Shown: positions 24,061 to 30,927 of the stretch, piece by piece | How positions within the stretch are numbered: position 1 is the first letter of the stretch | Layout of the letters: the number at the start of each line of letters is the position of its first letter | Made by a program: the position numbers and the translations under genes | Assembly: GCA_003481775.1 (NCBI GenBank) | Contig: QULU01000043.1 | Location: 1-37,096 of the forward strand | Origin: Clostridiaceae bacterium OM02-2AC | GTDB lineage: Bacteria; Bacillota_I; Bacilli_A; Erysipelotrichales; Erysipelotrichaceae | DNA length: 37,096 bases | Direction of reading: 5' to 3' | Notes under the pieces: model-generated | Databases searched by the model: none | The model's input: only the letters and a program-made list of their open reading frames with translations | What the model was told of the DNA's origin: nothing

Positions 24061-24685
24061 GGTTTTCTATAATCTCCATAAGACAGGCTACTGTATTATT
24101 CAAAACGGTGTCCACATCCGGATTGGCATCCACAATATGCATACGCTCTTTAAATTTTTCTTTAATCAGCTCATAGCCCTGAGCAACCAGCTTATGGAAC
24201 TCCATACTTTCATTGTCCAGTCGATCTTTATTGCCGCGGCTTGTGACACGGAACAGTCCTGTTTCAAAATCAACAGAAAGAAATACCGTGGCATCCGGCA
24301 TATGCCCTTCGATTGCAAACTGATTGATAGCAAAGACCTCCTCAATACCAATTCCTCTGGCAATTCCCTGATACACCAAAGAGCTGTCCACGAAACGGTC
24401 GCAGAGAACAATCTTTCCTTCCTTCAGCGCAGGCAGTACCTTTTCTATAAGATGCTGACGGCGGCTTGCGGCATACAGCAATGCCTCGCAGCGCGCATCC
24501 ATTGCCGTATTGGCCGGTTCCAGTATGACACTGCGGATTTGTTCCGCGATATCAATTCCTCCCGGTTCTCTTGTATATAGTACAGGATACCCCATCGCTT
24601 TCAGCTTTTCATATGCAAGCATGCTGATGGTGGTTTTACCGCTCCCGTCATTTCCTTCAAATGTAATAAACAATCCCTTGTTCAT
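24053..24685 (-). CDS. tmk: thymidylate kinase
   Basis: A 210-residue kinase that converts dTMP to dTDP. P-loop FEGNDGSGKTT, the DR-containing catalytic segment LCDRFVDSSLVYQG and the lid RVTSRGNKDRLDNE are present, and length is normal. The ATG at 24685 follows AAAGGAG. A TATAAT with extended TGn lies at 24716-24724. It is the first gene of tmk-holB-ricT-rsmI. Confidence 0.95.
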   Translation of the reverse strand: MNKGLFITFEGNDGSGKTTISMLAYEKLKAMGYPVLYTREPGGIDIAEQIRSVILEPANTAMDARCEALLYAASRRQHLIEKVLPALKEGKIVLCDRFVDSSLVYQGIARGIGIEEVFAINQFAIEGHMPDATVFLSVDFETGLFRVTSRGNKDRLDNESMEFHKLVAQGYELIKEKFKERMHIVDANPDVDTVLNNTVACLMEIIENHV

Positions 24686-24715
24686 AGCCTGACACTCCTT
24701 TAACTAGACCCTATC

Positions 24716-24745
24716 ATTATAGCATAATCAGCTATTGCACTACAA
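24716..24745 (-). promoter_or_regulatory. promoter of the tmk operon
   Basis: Minus-strand TATAAT at 24716-24721, preceded by TGC (extended -10), with TTGTAG at 24740-24745 as a weak -35 after 18 bases. Confidence 0.6.
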
Positions 24746-24871
24746 AGAGATTTCACAAGCTATTTACTGTATTGTGTATGTATTTCACTACAAAAATATC
24801 CACTCAGACCGATTTATGAATTCATACAGAGCCATAAGCCTTCAGATTTACTTATATTTCGATTTTCCTGA

Positions 24872-24900
24872 TTGACAAGTCTTTATATGATTACTATAAG
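24872..24900 (+). promoter_or_regulatory. strong orphan sigma-A promoter
   Basis: A perfect TTGACA at 24872-24877, a 17-base spacer and TATAAG at 24895-24900. It is rightward, away from tmk, with no gene following for about 510 bases. Confidence 0.65.
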
Positions 24901-24906
24901 TCGATC

Positions 24907-24963
24907 GTTTCTGCTGTTGTATATCTTTGCCATCTGTACAGATATCTATGTACAGACTTTTTT
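24907..24963 (+). ncRNA. candidate ~57-nt small RNA
   Basis: A transcript from the promoter at 24872-24900 would begin near 24907 and meet an intrinsic terminator almost at once: CTGTACA at 24934-24940 pairs with TGTACAG at 24949-24955, then AC and six Ts. The loop GATATCTA is itself nearly symmetrical. The transcript is too short to encode a convincing protein. Promoter and terminator are seen in the sequence; that it is a stable RNA is inferred. Confidence 0.45.
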
Positions 24964-25366
24964 CAGCGGCTAATCATGGAAACAGACCAGAGTGCGCATA
25001 TAAAAATAATATAGTATCCGATGCACATCTGCTATCTCATTTTTTTTAATTGAACAGAATTTTCGTATAAACCACCAATCTCTGCATAAGATAGTGATAG
25101 GGAACTTCATTCATTCCCTTCAACATACAGGCAGCATACCTGCCAGATGGACAGAGTCAATGGATTCTGTCTTTTCTGTTTTCTGCTGTTCAGCGCTTAT
25201 TTTTGTCTGCACGCTCATAAAACAGTTTTTGATTTCGCTAGCATAAAATATGAAATAACCGTATTATACGGAAAGCATGTCACTTTTATAAGGAAATGCA
25301 GTATACCATATAAAATAACTGCTTTCATAAATTGAAATTTTAATTTCCATCATATGCTATAGATTC
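24964..25366. other. gene-free region upstream of yggS
   Basis: No supported gene. It includes a 13-base palindrome CCGTATTATACGG at 25259-25271 and a weak GACAGA/TCTGTC hairpin at about 25149-25170 followed by T-rich sequence. A 62-codon frame at 25147 lacks a ribosome-binding site. Confidence 0.4.
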
Positions 25367-25397
25367 TTTACGTATCTATACAAAATAGTGCTATAAT
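25367..25397 (+). promoter_or_regulatory. promoter of yggS
   Basis: TATAAT at 25392-25397 with TTTACG or TTACGT 18-19 bases upstream, 20 bases before the start codon. Confidence 0.5.
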
Positions 25398-25416
25398 ATG
25401 ATACAGGTGATGCAAA

Positions 25417-26067
25417 ATGGATAAAAAGAAACTTCAGGAAATACAGAAACAGCTTCCGGATCATGTTACGCTGATTGCGGTCAGTAAAACACATACCAAG
25501 GAGGAAGTGGACGAAGCCTATACCTGTGGTTGCCAGGTGTTCGGTGAAAACAAGGTACAGGAATTAAAAGAAAAATATGATGAACGTTATCAGTGGCATA
25601 TGATTGGTCATTTACAGCGCAATAAAGTAAAGGATGTTGTACCACTAGCTGATATGATTCAAAGTCTTGATAGCTTGCGTCTGGCAGAGGAAATTGAAAA
25701 GCAGTGTGCGAAGATTGATAAAATCATGCCGGTTCTGATTGAAGTAAATATCTCCAGAGAAGCAAACAAAACAGGAGTATATATGGAAGAATGCCCAGCC
25801 TTTGTAAAGCAATGCATGCAGTATAAGCATCTGGATGTACAGGGCCTGATGTGTGTAGGACCGCTCGATGCTGATAACGATCGCATTGAGGATTGCTTTG
25901 AACGCATGAATATCCTCTTTCACAGACTGCAGAGTGAATATGGCAGTGAACAGATTCGCTATCTGTCGATGGGAATGAGTGATGATTATCCGATTGCTTT
26001 GAAGCATGGTTCCAATATGATCCGTCTGGGTACTGTAATTTTCGGTAAGCGCAATTATAATGTATAA
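25417..26067 (+). CDS. YggS-family pyridoxal-phosphate homeostasis protein
   Basis: This 216-residue alanine-racemase-N fold protein binds pyridoxal 5'-phosphate and buffers its level. The lysine that binds the cofactor is in LIAVSKTHTKEEV. FGENKVQELKEKY, WHMIGHLQRNKVK, LIEVNISREANKTG and SMGMSDDYPIALKHGSNMIRLGTVIFG are family motifs in order. It is slightly shorter than E. coli YggS. The start follows AGGTG. In many Firmicutes this gene precedes sepF/ylmE cell-division genes, but here it is alone with a terminator at 26165-26206. Confidence 0.94.
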   Translation: MDKKKLQEIQKQLPDHVTLIAVSKTHTKEEVDEAYTCGCQVFGENKVQELKEKYDERYQWHMIGHLQRNKVKDVVPLADMIQSLDSLRLAEEIEKQCAKIDKIMPVLIEVNISREANKTGVYMEECPAFVKQCMQYKHLDVQGLMCVGPLDADNDRIEDCFERMNILFHRLQSEYGSEQIRYLSMGMSDDYPIALKHGSNMIRLGTVIFGKRNYNV

Positions 26068-26164
26068 AATACCTTCATAAAGCCAGTTGTAGAAAATGCT
26101 TTATTCATGCAAAGCAACAATAGAAAAATAAGAGCTGCAATATACAAGAAATACAGCTCAACAT

Positions 26165-26206
26165 AAAGCCAGAGAAAATTCATAATGAATAAGCTCTGGC
26201 TTTTTT
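26165..26206 (+). terminator. terminator of yggS
   Basis: AAAGCCAGAG at 26165-26174 pairs with CTCTGGCTTT from 26194, followed by a T-run to 26206; the loop has its own TTCATAATGAA symmetry. Confidence 0.8.
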
Positions 26207-26247
26207 CCCTATACATAAAGGAGATGAGGATAAACGCCTTCACTGCT

Positions 26248-26811
26248 CTATGCGCTTTCCTGTTTCTTCTTTGCTGCATATAATTTCATTGTACATCGAA
26301 TCAAAAACAGAAGCTCAAACAGCATCATACAAGAAAGTAAAGAGAATACAACTAGAAACCAAGGCTCTCTGTCAAGCATATTGACAGCCTTCCACAGGTT
26401 TGGAACAATGATTATAGAAAATATAATTGTGCAAAACACAGTAAGGTAAATGCTTCTCTTATAAATTGACGCACAATACTCCAGCCGTGTTTCACGATCA
26501 CTGAAAATCTCTGAATTAGTTTCCTCTTCTTTATTTTCTTTCCTGCGGAAATAGTAAAAAGAATTAAACATCATCACATACTCCCAGCCGCAATCCTCAA
26601 ACAGCTGTATATAGGCATTCAAATCCTCAACTTCATCACGGTAATCCAGCTGATAAATCCATTTTTCCGGTATGCATCGCTCAAAAATATACCCCTTAAA
26701 TACCGTATAGCTTTTCAGCCTCCAGCCCTTTTCATGCAGCTCCTCCAAAAACTTCTGTTCTTCTCCGTATTCCGTAAGCGAGAAGAATCTAAATATTCTC
26801 TTTGTTTCCAT
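26248..26811 (-). CDS. DUF2812 membrane protein, PadR partner
   Basis: A 187-residue protein with an N-terminal DUF2812-type domain (METKRIFRFFSLTEYGEEQKFLEEL, then HEKGWRLKSYTVFKGYIFE and YQLDYRDEVEDLNAYIQLFEDCGWEYV) followed by two membrane segments (about 121-139 and 150-172). ATG 26811 is set by AAGGAGAATG just upstream. It overlaps the preceding PadR gene by 23 bases, the standard pairing in Firmicutes. The PadR regulator probably represses the pair and the membrane protein may act in sensing or envelope stress; this role is inferred, and DUF2812 itself has no known reaction. Confidence 0.85.
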   Translation of the reverse strand: METKRIFRFFSLTEYGEEQKFLEELHEKGWRLKSYTVFKGYIFERCIPEKWIYQLDYRDEVEDLNAYIQLFEDCGWEYVMMFNSFYYFRRKENKEEETNSEIFSDRETRLEYCASIYKRSIYLTVFCTIIFSIIIVPNLWKAVNMLDREPWFLVVFSLLSCMMLFELLFLIRCTMKLYAAKKKQESA

Positions 26812-27127
26812 GATAGCATTCTCCTTTGCTGTTGATATATAAGCGGTTGATGCGAGCCAGCTCCAGTCGCAGCACCTCCCTGCCAAGGTCTGTGATTTTG
26901 TAATATTTTCTTTTTTCCTCTTCTCTTGTGAACCTGATCAGTTGATCCTTTTCCATTTTTGAAAGACTTCCATACAAGGTCCCTGCACTGATCACGATTT
27001 CGTTTTCCGTAAGCTTTTTCACATGTTGAATCACGTGATAGCCATGACGTTCCTCCTGCAAAGAAAATAGTATATAAAATCCAGTTTCTGTCATCGGAAC
27101 ATAAACACGTCTTATTTTTTCATCCAT
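26789..27127 (-). CDS. PadR-family transcriptional regulator
   Basis: A 112-residue winged-helix regulator. MTETGFYILFSLQEERHGYHVIQHVKKLTENEIVISAGTLYGSLSKMEKDQLI matches the PadR DNA-binding domain (the TLYxxLxxLE motif). REEEKRKYYKITDLGREVLRLE is the wing and dimerisation helix. It is first in an operon with the DUF2812 gene. A consensus promoter (27178-27206) and a palindrome CGATATATCG at 27155-27164 between promoter and start codon suggest autorepression. Confidence 0.92.
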   Translation of the reverse strand: MDEKIRRVYVPMTETGFYILFSLQEERHGYHVIQHVKKLTENEIVISAGTLYGSLSKMEKDQLIRFTREEEKRKYYKITDLGREVLRLELARINRLYINSKGECYHGNKENI

Positions 27128-27154
27128 AAGTCTTTCCTCTCTTATATTGTATCC

Positions 27155-27164
27155 CGATATATCG
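27155..27164. promoter_or_regulatory. palindrome, candidate PadR operator
   Basis: CGATATATCG sits just downstream of the predicted transcription start of padR, with other TATATA-rich symmetry nearby. The location suits a repressor site. Confidence 0.45.
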
Positions 27165-27177
27165 AATCTCTATATAT

Positions 27178-27206
27178 ACTATATCGCACCACTATATAAA
27201 TGTCAA
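27178..27206 (-). promoter_or_regulatory. sigma-A promoter of the PadR operon
   Basis: Minus-strand TTGACA at 27201-27206, 17-base spacer, TATAGT at 27178-27183: close to perfect consensus. Confidence 0.75.
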
Positions 27207-27250
27207 TTAAAAATGACGATGCTGTAAATATGGATGTAATGGTATTTGAA

Positions 27251-27300
27251 TATCTAAATAATCATAGGAATAAGTAACGTCTCTAAATTATCATAGGGTC
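27251..27300 (+). repeat. decayed fragment of the IS end array
   Basis: Two degenerate copies of the repeat found at the ends of the insertion sequence: TATCTAAATAATCATAGGA at 27251-27269 and CTCTAAATTATCATAGGG at 27281-27298. They are spaced 29 bases, as are the two outer right-end copies of the IS, and the first carries the same TATC variant. No transposase remains here. Confidence 0.6.
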
Positions 27301-27375
27301 ATATAAAGGGTTGTTGCCATGAATTGTGAATTGCTGAGGAAAAGACTTCCATCAAAGCGAAAAAAGCCTTAACAT

Positions 27376-27413
27376 AAAAAAGAATCAAGTCATGTATTTG
27401 ATGACATTGATTC
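27376..27413 (-). terminator. terminator after the putative thioredoxin-like/GNAT gene
   Basis: GAATCAA at 27382-27388 pairs with TTGATTC at 27407-27413, with an inner GTCAT/ATGAC stem; on the minus strand a run of Ts follows. Confidence 0.7.
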
Positions 27414-27496
27414 CTTTATCTGTTTTTCTATCACAACCTATTGCACATCTAGTAAAACGCTGTGTTATCATATAGTATCTGTCATGGATACAGTCC

Positions 27497-28339
27497 TTAG
27501 CGAAGCCGCTTTGCCATCACTATGGTATTTTCAGATAATTTCTCCGTTCTGCTGTATCCGTATTTCTCATATACCCAATAAGGATTGAATCCATCTCTCC
27601 ATCCATAAATACCAATCCCCTCTATATAAGAACGATGAAATAACGAATATACCTTTTCCAGATGTTCCATCAATGTATCCAGCATTTCCACTCGTGGAAT
27701 ACCATATCCAACCTCATAGCAGCCAATCGTTAGGGTGCTGCTTTCTTCACCGGTTGATCCTGTCATATATCCATATTTATGTAAAATTTCTCTTGGCATT
27801 ACCTCTAATAAGCCAATCACCCTATCATCCAATACTGCAAAGACACCTGCTATATCCTCCTTTTTCCACACCTCGGAAAATACCTGAGCTTTTAACGAAG
27901 TACAGCCTTCATGATATTGTTCAGGAGGATTTCCAAAGGGATAATTGGTAAGGCACATCGACATTTCTTTGAGATAATTATTTTTTGTAATGGGTATGAA
28001 GGAAATCTTCTCCTTATTTAAGAGATTTTTGAACTCCTCAGCTGTCAGCCCATTCCATTTTGAGAATACCGGCGCATCCTCTTCGGCATTTCTTTCGATT
28101 TGCAGGGCTGCATACAGTTGCTCCTTGTGTAAGGGTACCGTATCTATTTTTCTATTACAGTAGTATACGTCAATAAAGCAGTTTTCGCATCTTTTCTGAC
28201 TTTTTTTATCCGATGTAAGGTGATGATATGGCAGTATATTGATTTGTACGTCCGTCCCTTCGAGCCAGGATTTCAACTTTTCAATCATCGCACCCGTAGC
28301 TTCGCAAACCGGTGAGTAAACAACATCTATTATCTTCAT
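27497..28339 (-). CDS. putative two-domain protein: thioredoxin-like N-terminus plus GNAT-like C-terminus
   Basis: A 280-residue protein I cannot name. Residues 1-80 (MKIIDVVYSPVCEATGAMIEKLKSWL ... ENCFIDVYYCNRKIDTVPLHKEQLYAAL) look like a small thioredoxin-like domain, with a CxxT in place of CxxC and further cysteines in CENC. Residues 113-280 look like a GNAT acetyltransferase (FAVLDDRVIGLLEVMPREIL, GYEVGYGIPRVEMLDTLMEHLE-like helix, and FNPYWVYEKYGYSRTE near the end). The start follows GAGGAGAG. It is a single gene. The two-domain reading rests on motif impressions and should be checked by structure prediction. Confidence 0.55.
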   Translation of the reverse strand: MKIIDVVYSPVCEATGAMIEKLKSWLEGTDVQINILPYHHLTSDKKSQKRCENCFIDVYYCNRKIDTVPLHKEQLYAALQIERNAEEDAPVFSKWNGLTAEEFKNLLNKEKISFIPITKNNYLKEMSMCLTNYPFGNPPEQYHEGCTSLKAQVFSEVWKKEDIAGVFAVLDDRVIGLLEVMPREILHKYGYMTGSTGEESSTLTIGCYEVGYGIPRVEMLDTLMEHLEKVYSLFHRSYIEGIGIYGWRDGFNPYWVYEKYGYSRTEKLSENTIVMAKRLR

Positions 28340-28383
28340 AATCTCTCCTCATTTCAGCTAATGAAAGCTTATTCGCAAAAAAG

Positions 28384-29163
28384 CTACTCCCCTGTCCAAG
28401 CCTTTAAGGCTTCTTTTACACTTCTTGTCATTTCCTTACTGAATGAGGCACCTGTTTTTCTTGCATAGAACTGCTGTGCATAATTTTTTGCTGCATACTT
28501 ATTCTGGGTCAGAAACTCCCGTTCTGCGCGCTCTGCAAACATCTGCTCATACTCTTCCTTCTGCAGCTGCCGGTAGGAATCCTCAAACACCACAAACCTT
28601 CTATCAAAGCGTTTTCTGAACACCTTTTTGTGCTCACTTTTATAACGTCCGTAGCAAAGCATTGCAATCGGAAAGGTTTCATCGGGAAGCTGAAGCAGCT
28701 CCTTTACCGTTTCATAATTTTCCAGTATGTCCCCGATATAACACGAACCGATTCCCATAGATTCCGCAGCAATGACACTGTTTTGTGCAGCAGCCATAGC
28801 ATCCTCCACCGCAAGCATTAAATCCCCCTCCGCAGGTGGTGTAAACGTTAATCCGTGCTTTTCCGCATACTTCTTTACACCGTTCATGCGATAGTAATCG
28901 AACCAGCGATGATGGTCTGCGACAAACACAATCACAAGCGGTGCTGCTTGTATAAACATCTGATAATCACAAAGCTTACTTAGTTTCTTTTTCTTTTCCT
29001 GATCACGTATGATGATCATGGAATACAGCATCTGGTTTCCTGCAGTAGGGGCGAGAAGAGCACTCTCGATAATAGCGTTTTCTTCCTCCTCACGCAGTGG
29101 TGCTGCATCATACGTACGCAGGGATGTACGGTTACGAATAACCTGCAGGGTTTCATTATCCAT
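28384..29163 (-). CDS. NfsA/FRP-like nitroreductase family protein
   Basis: A 259-residue FMN-dependent nitroreductase-family protein. RNRTSLRTYDAAPLREEEENAI with the RxSxRxY flavin-binding motif, LLAPTAGNQMLYSMIII, and NSVIAAESMGIGSCYIGDI are family signatures. ATG 29163 follows GAAAGGAG and overlaps the upstream tcdA stop by eight bases. The extended C-terminal tail (AKNYAQQFYARKTGASFSKE...VKEALKAWTG) is seen in many Firmicute members. Natural substrate unknown. Confidence 0.9.
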   Translation of the reverse strand: MDNETLQVIRNRTSLRTYDAAPLREEEENAIIESALLAPTAGNQMLYSMIIIRDQEKKKKLSKLCDYQMFIQAAPLVIVFVADHHRWFDYYRMNGVKKYAEKHGLTFTPPAEGDLMLAVEDAMAAAQNSVIAAESMGIGSCYIGDILENYETVKELLQLPDETFPIAMLCYGRYKSEHKKVFRKRFDRRFVVFEDSYRQLQKEEYEQMFAERAEREFLTQNKYAAKNYAQQFYARKTGASFSKEMTRSVKEALKAWTGE

Positions 29164-29893
29164 GCTGTTCTCCTTTCTCAAGCAGTTTGCGCATTGCATA
29201 GGATGCAGCCGCAAGTCCGGCTGCACTCGGAACAAACGGTGAGCTGGCCGGCGGCATTTTCTGCTTTCTGGTAATGCCGTTTTCATTTACAATCTTCGCT
29301 TGTACACTGGGCTGTTCACTGGAAAACACAACCGGAATCTTTCCTTTCACACGATGCTTTCGGATCAGATTGCGCATTATTTTCGCAACCGGATCATAGC
29401 TTGTTTTCATAAGCTCACAGCACGCAACCTTTGTCGGATCAAGGCGGTTTGCCATCCCCATACTACTGATAAAAGGAATCTTGTTTTGCAGACAGTACGT
29501 GATTAAAGAAAGCTTACTGCTCATTGTATCAATCGCGTCGATAACAAAATCAACCGGTGTATCAAAGAGGGCTGCATTTTCCTCTTCCTTATAAAACATA
29601 TCCTTGCAGATAATCGTACAGTCCCTGCGATAGCCTTCGATTCGCTCCTTCATTACCTCTGTCTTCGAGCGACCGATGGTAGCATAAACAGCATGTATCT
29701 GACGATTCAGATTGCTTGGTGCAACCGTATCACCGTCAACGAGAATCAGGGTTCCGACACCACTTCTTGCCAGTGCTTCCGCGGCATAGGAGCCAACACC
29801 TCCGATTCCCACAATCATGACGGTGGCATGCTTTAGAATATTTAGATTATCTTCTCCAATCAGAAGCTCCATTCTCTGTAAAGATGTTTCCAT
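29156..29893 (-). CDS. tcdA: ThiF/MoeB-type tRNA A37 threonylcarbamoyladenosine dehydratase
   Basis: A 245-residue E1-like adenylating enzyme that cyclises t6A at position 37 of tRNAs. The nucleotide site is GIGGVGSYAAEALARSG with LVDGDTVAPSNLNRQIHA, and IDAIDTMSSKLSLITYC is conserved in TcdA/CsdL; it lacks the MoeB zinc CxxC pairs. It follows miaA, another tRNA-position-37 modification gene, by one base, so the operon groups anticodon-loop modification. Confidence 0.9.
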   Translation of the reverse strand: METSLQRMELLIGEDNLNILKHATVMIVGIGGVGSYAAEALARSGVGTLILVDGDTVAPSNLNRQIHAVYATIGRSKTEVMKERIEGYRRDCTIICKDMFYKEEENAALFDTPVDFVIDAIDTMSSKLSLITYCLQNKIPFISSMGMANRLDPTKVACCELMKTSYDPVAKIMRNLIRKHRVKGKIPVVFSSEQPSVQAKIVNENGITRKQKMPPASSPFVPSAAGLAAASYAMRKLLEKGEQHG

Positions 29894-29894
29894 A

Positions 29895-30806
29895 TCAGCT
29901 CTCCATCCATGCTTTGACAGCTTCTAAAATCTGATTGCGATAATTTTCCTCTTCGACATCATACCAGTGTACCGGCATCTGGTTCCGAAACCAGGTATAC
30001 TGACGCTTCGCAAAATTGCGTGAATTTTTCTTAATACTTTCTACGCAGGATGTAACAGACTCCTTATCCTCTATATAGGCTTTCCATTCCTTATAACCGA
30101 TTCCCTGAAAGCTCTGCAGGCTCCAGACATCCTCCTGCATGGTGTGCAGCTGTTCTATTTCCTGTAAAAGCCCCTGTTCCATCATGGTATCGACTCTTGC
30201 ATTGATTCTCTCATACAAGCGCTGACGATCCATCGTAAGCCCTATGATAAAGGCATCATAAACAGGGCGGTGTTCCTGCGCTTCAACGATTTCACTTTTT
30301 TTCTCTCCTGTATGCGCCATAGCAAGCGCACGAATGATTCTCTGTCGGTTATGCGGATGCAGATTTCCGCAGGCTTTTGGATCAATGACAGATAACATCC
30401 CCCATAATTCATCCGTACTGCGCTCTGCCAGAAATTTCATAAATTCCGTATCCTGCGGCTGATCGGTAAACTGATAATCATACAGACAGGACTTTATATA
30501 CAATCCTGTTCCTCCGCATATAATCGGAAGATGCCCATGAGATGTAATCTCCGCTATGTATTCTCTGGCCTTCTCCTGAAAAAGCTTAACATTGTATTCC
30601 TCTGTAAAGGAACAGTAATCAACCAGATAATGAGGAACGCGCTGCATTTCTTCCTCTGTAATTTTTGCTGTTCCGATACTCATTTCTTTATAAACCTGCA
30701 TGGAATCACCGCTGATGATTTCTCCATGACAGGCTTTTGCCAGCTCCACACTAAGGCTTGTTTTTCCTACGCCTGTGGGTCCGACAATCACCAATACCTT
30801 TTCCAT
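29895..30806 (-). CDS. miaA: tRNA dimethylallyltransferase
   Basis: A 303-residue enzyme that adds a dimethylallyl group to A37 of tRNAs that read U-starting codons. P-loop GPTGVGKTSLSVELA, substrate segment GDSMQVYKEMSIGTAK, CGGTGLYIKSCLYDY, and a C-terminal RNFAKRQYTWFRNQ are family signatures. ATG 30806 follows GGAG and is preferred over an upstream in-frame start. It sits in the mutS-mutL-miaA order common in bacteria. Confidence 0.95.
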   Translation of the reverse strand: MEKVLVIVGPTGVGKTSLSVELAKACHGEIISGDSMQVYKEMSIGTAKITEEEMQRVPHYLVDYCSFTEEYNVKLFQEKAREYIAEITSHGHLPIICGGTGLYIKSCLYDYQFTDQPQDTEFMKFLAERSTDELWGMLSVIDPKACGNLHPHNRQRIIRALAMAHTGEKKSEIVEAQEHRPVYDAFIIGLTMDRQRLYERINARVDTMMEQGLLQEIEQLHTMQEDVWSLQSFQGIGYKEWKAYIEDKESVTSCVESIKKNSRNFAKRQYTWFRNQMPVHWYDVEEENYRNQILEAVKAWMES

Positions 30807-30927
30807 AATTAACTCCGTTCTCTCATATAATACTAAGTGCACAAGGTCTATCGTTCCTTACAATAAAGCAAAGATGACCTGCAGGCTACTAAATGCTTAT
30901 GATTTCAGGCTTTTTCCGGCCTACTTC

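Noticed and set aside
25147..25335. 62-codon hydrophobic frame in the gap before yggS
   Set aside because: No ribosome-binding site and no recognisable domain; composition looks like AT-rich noise.
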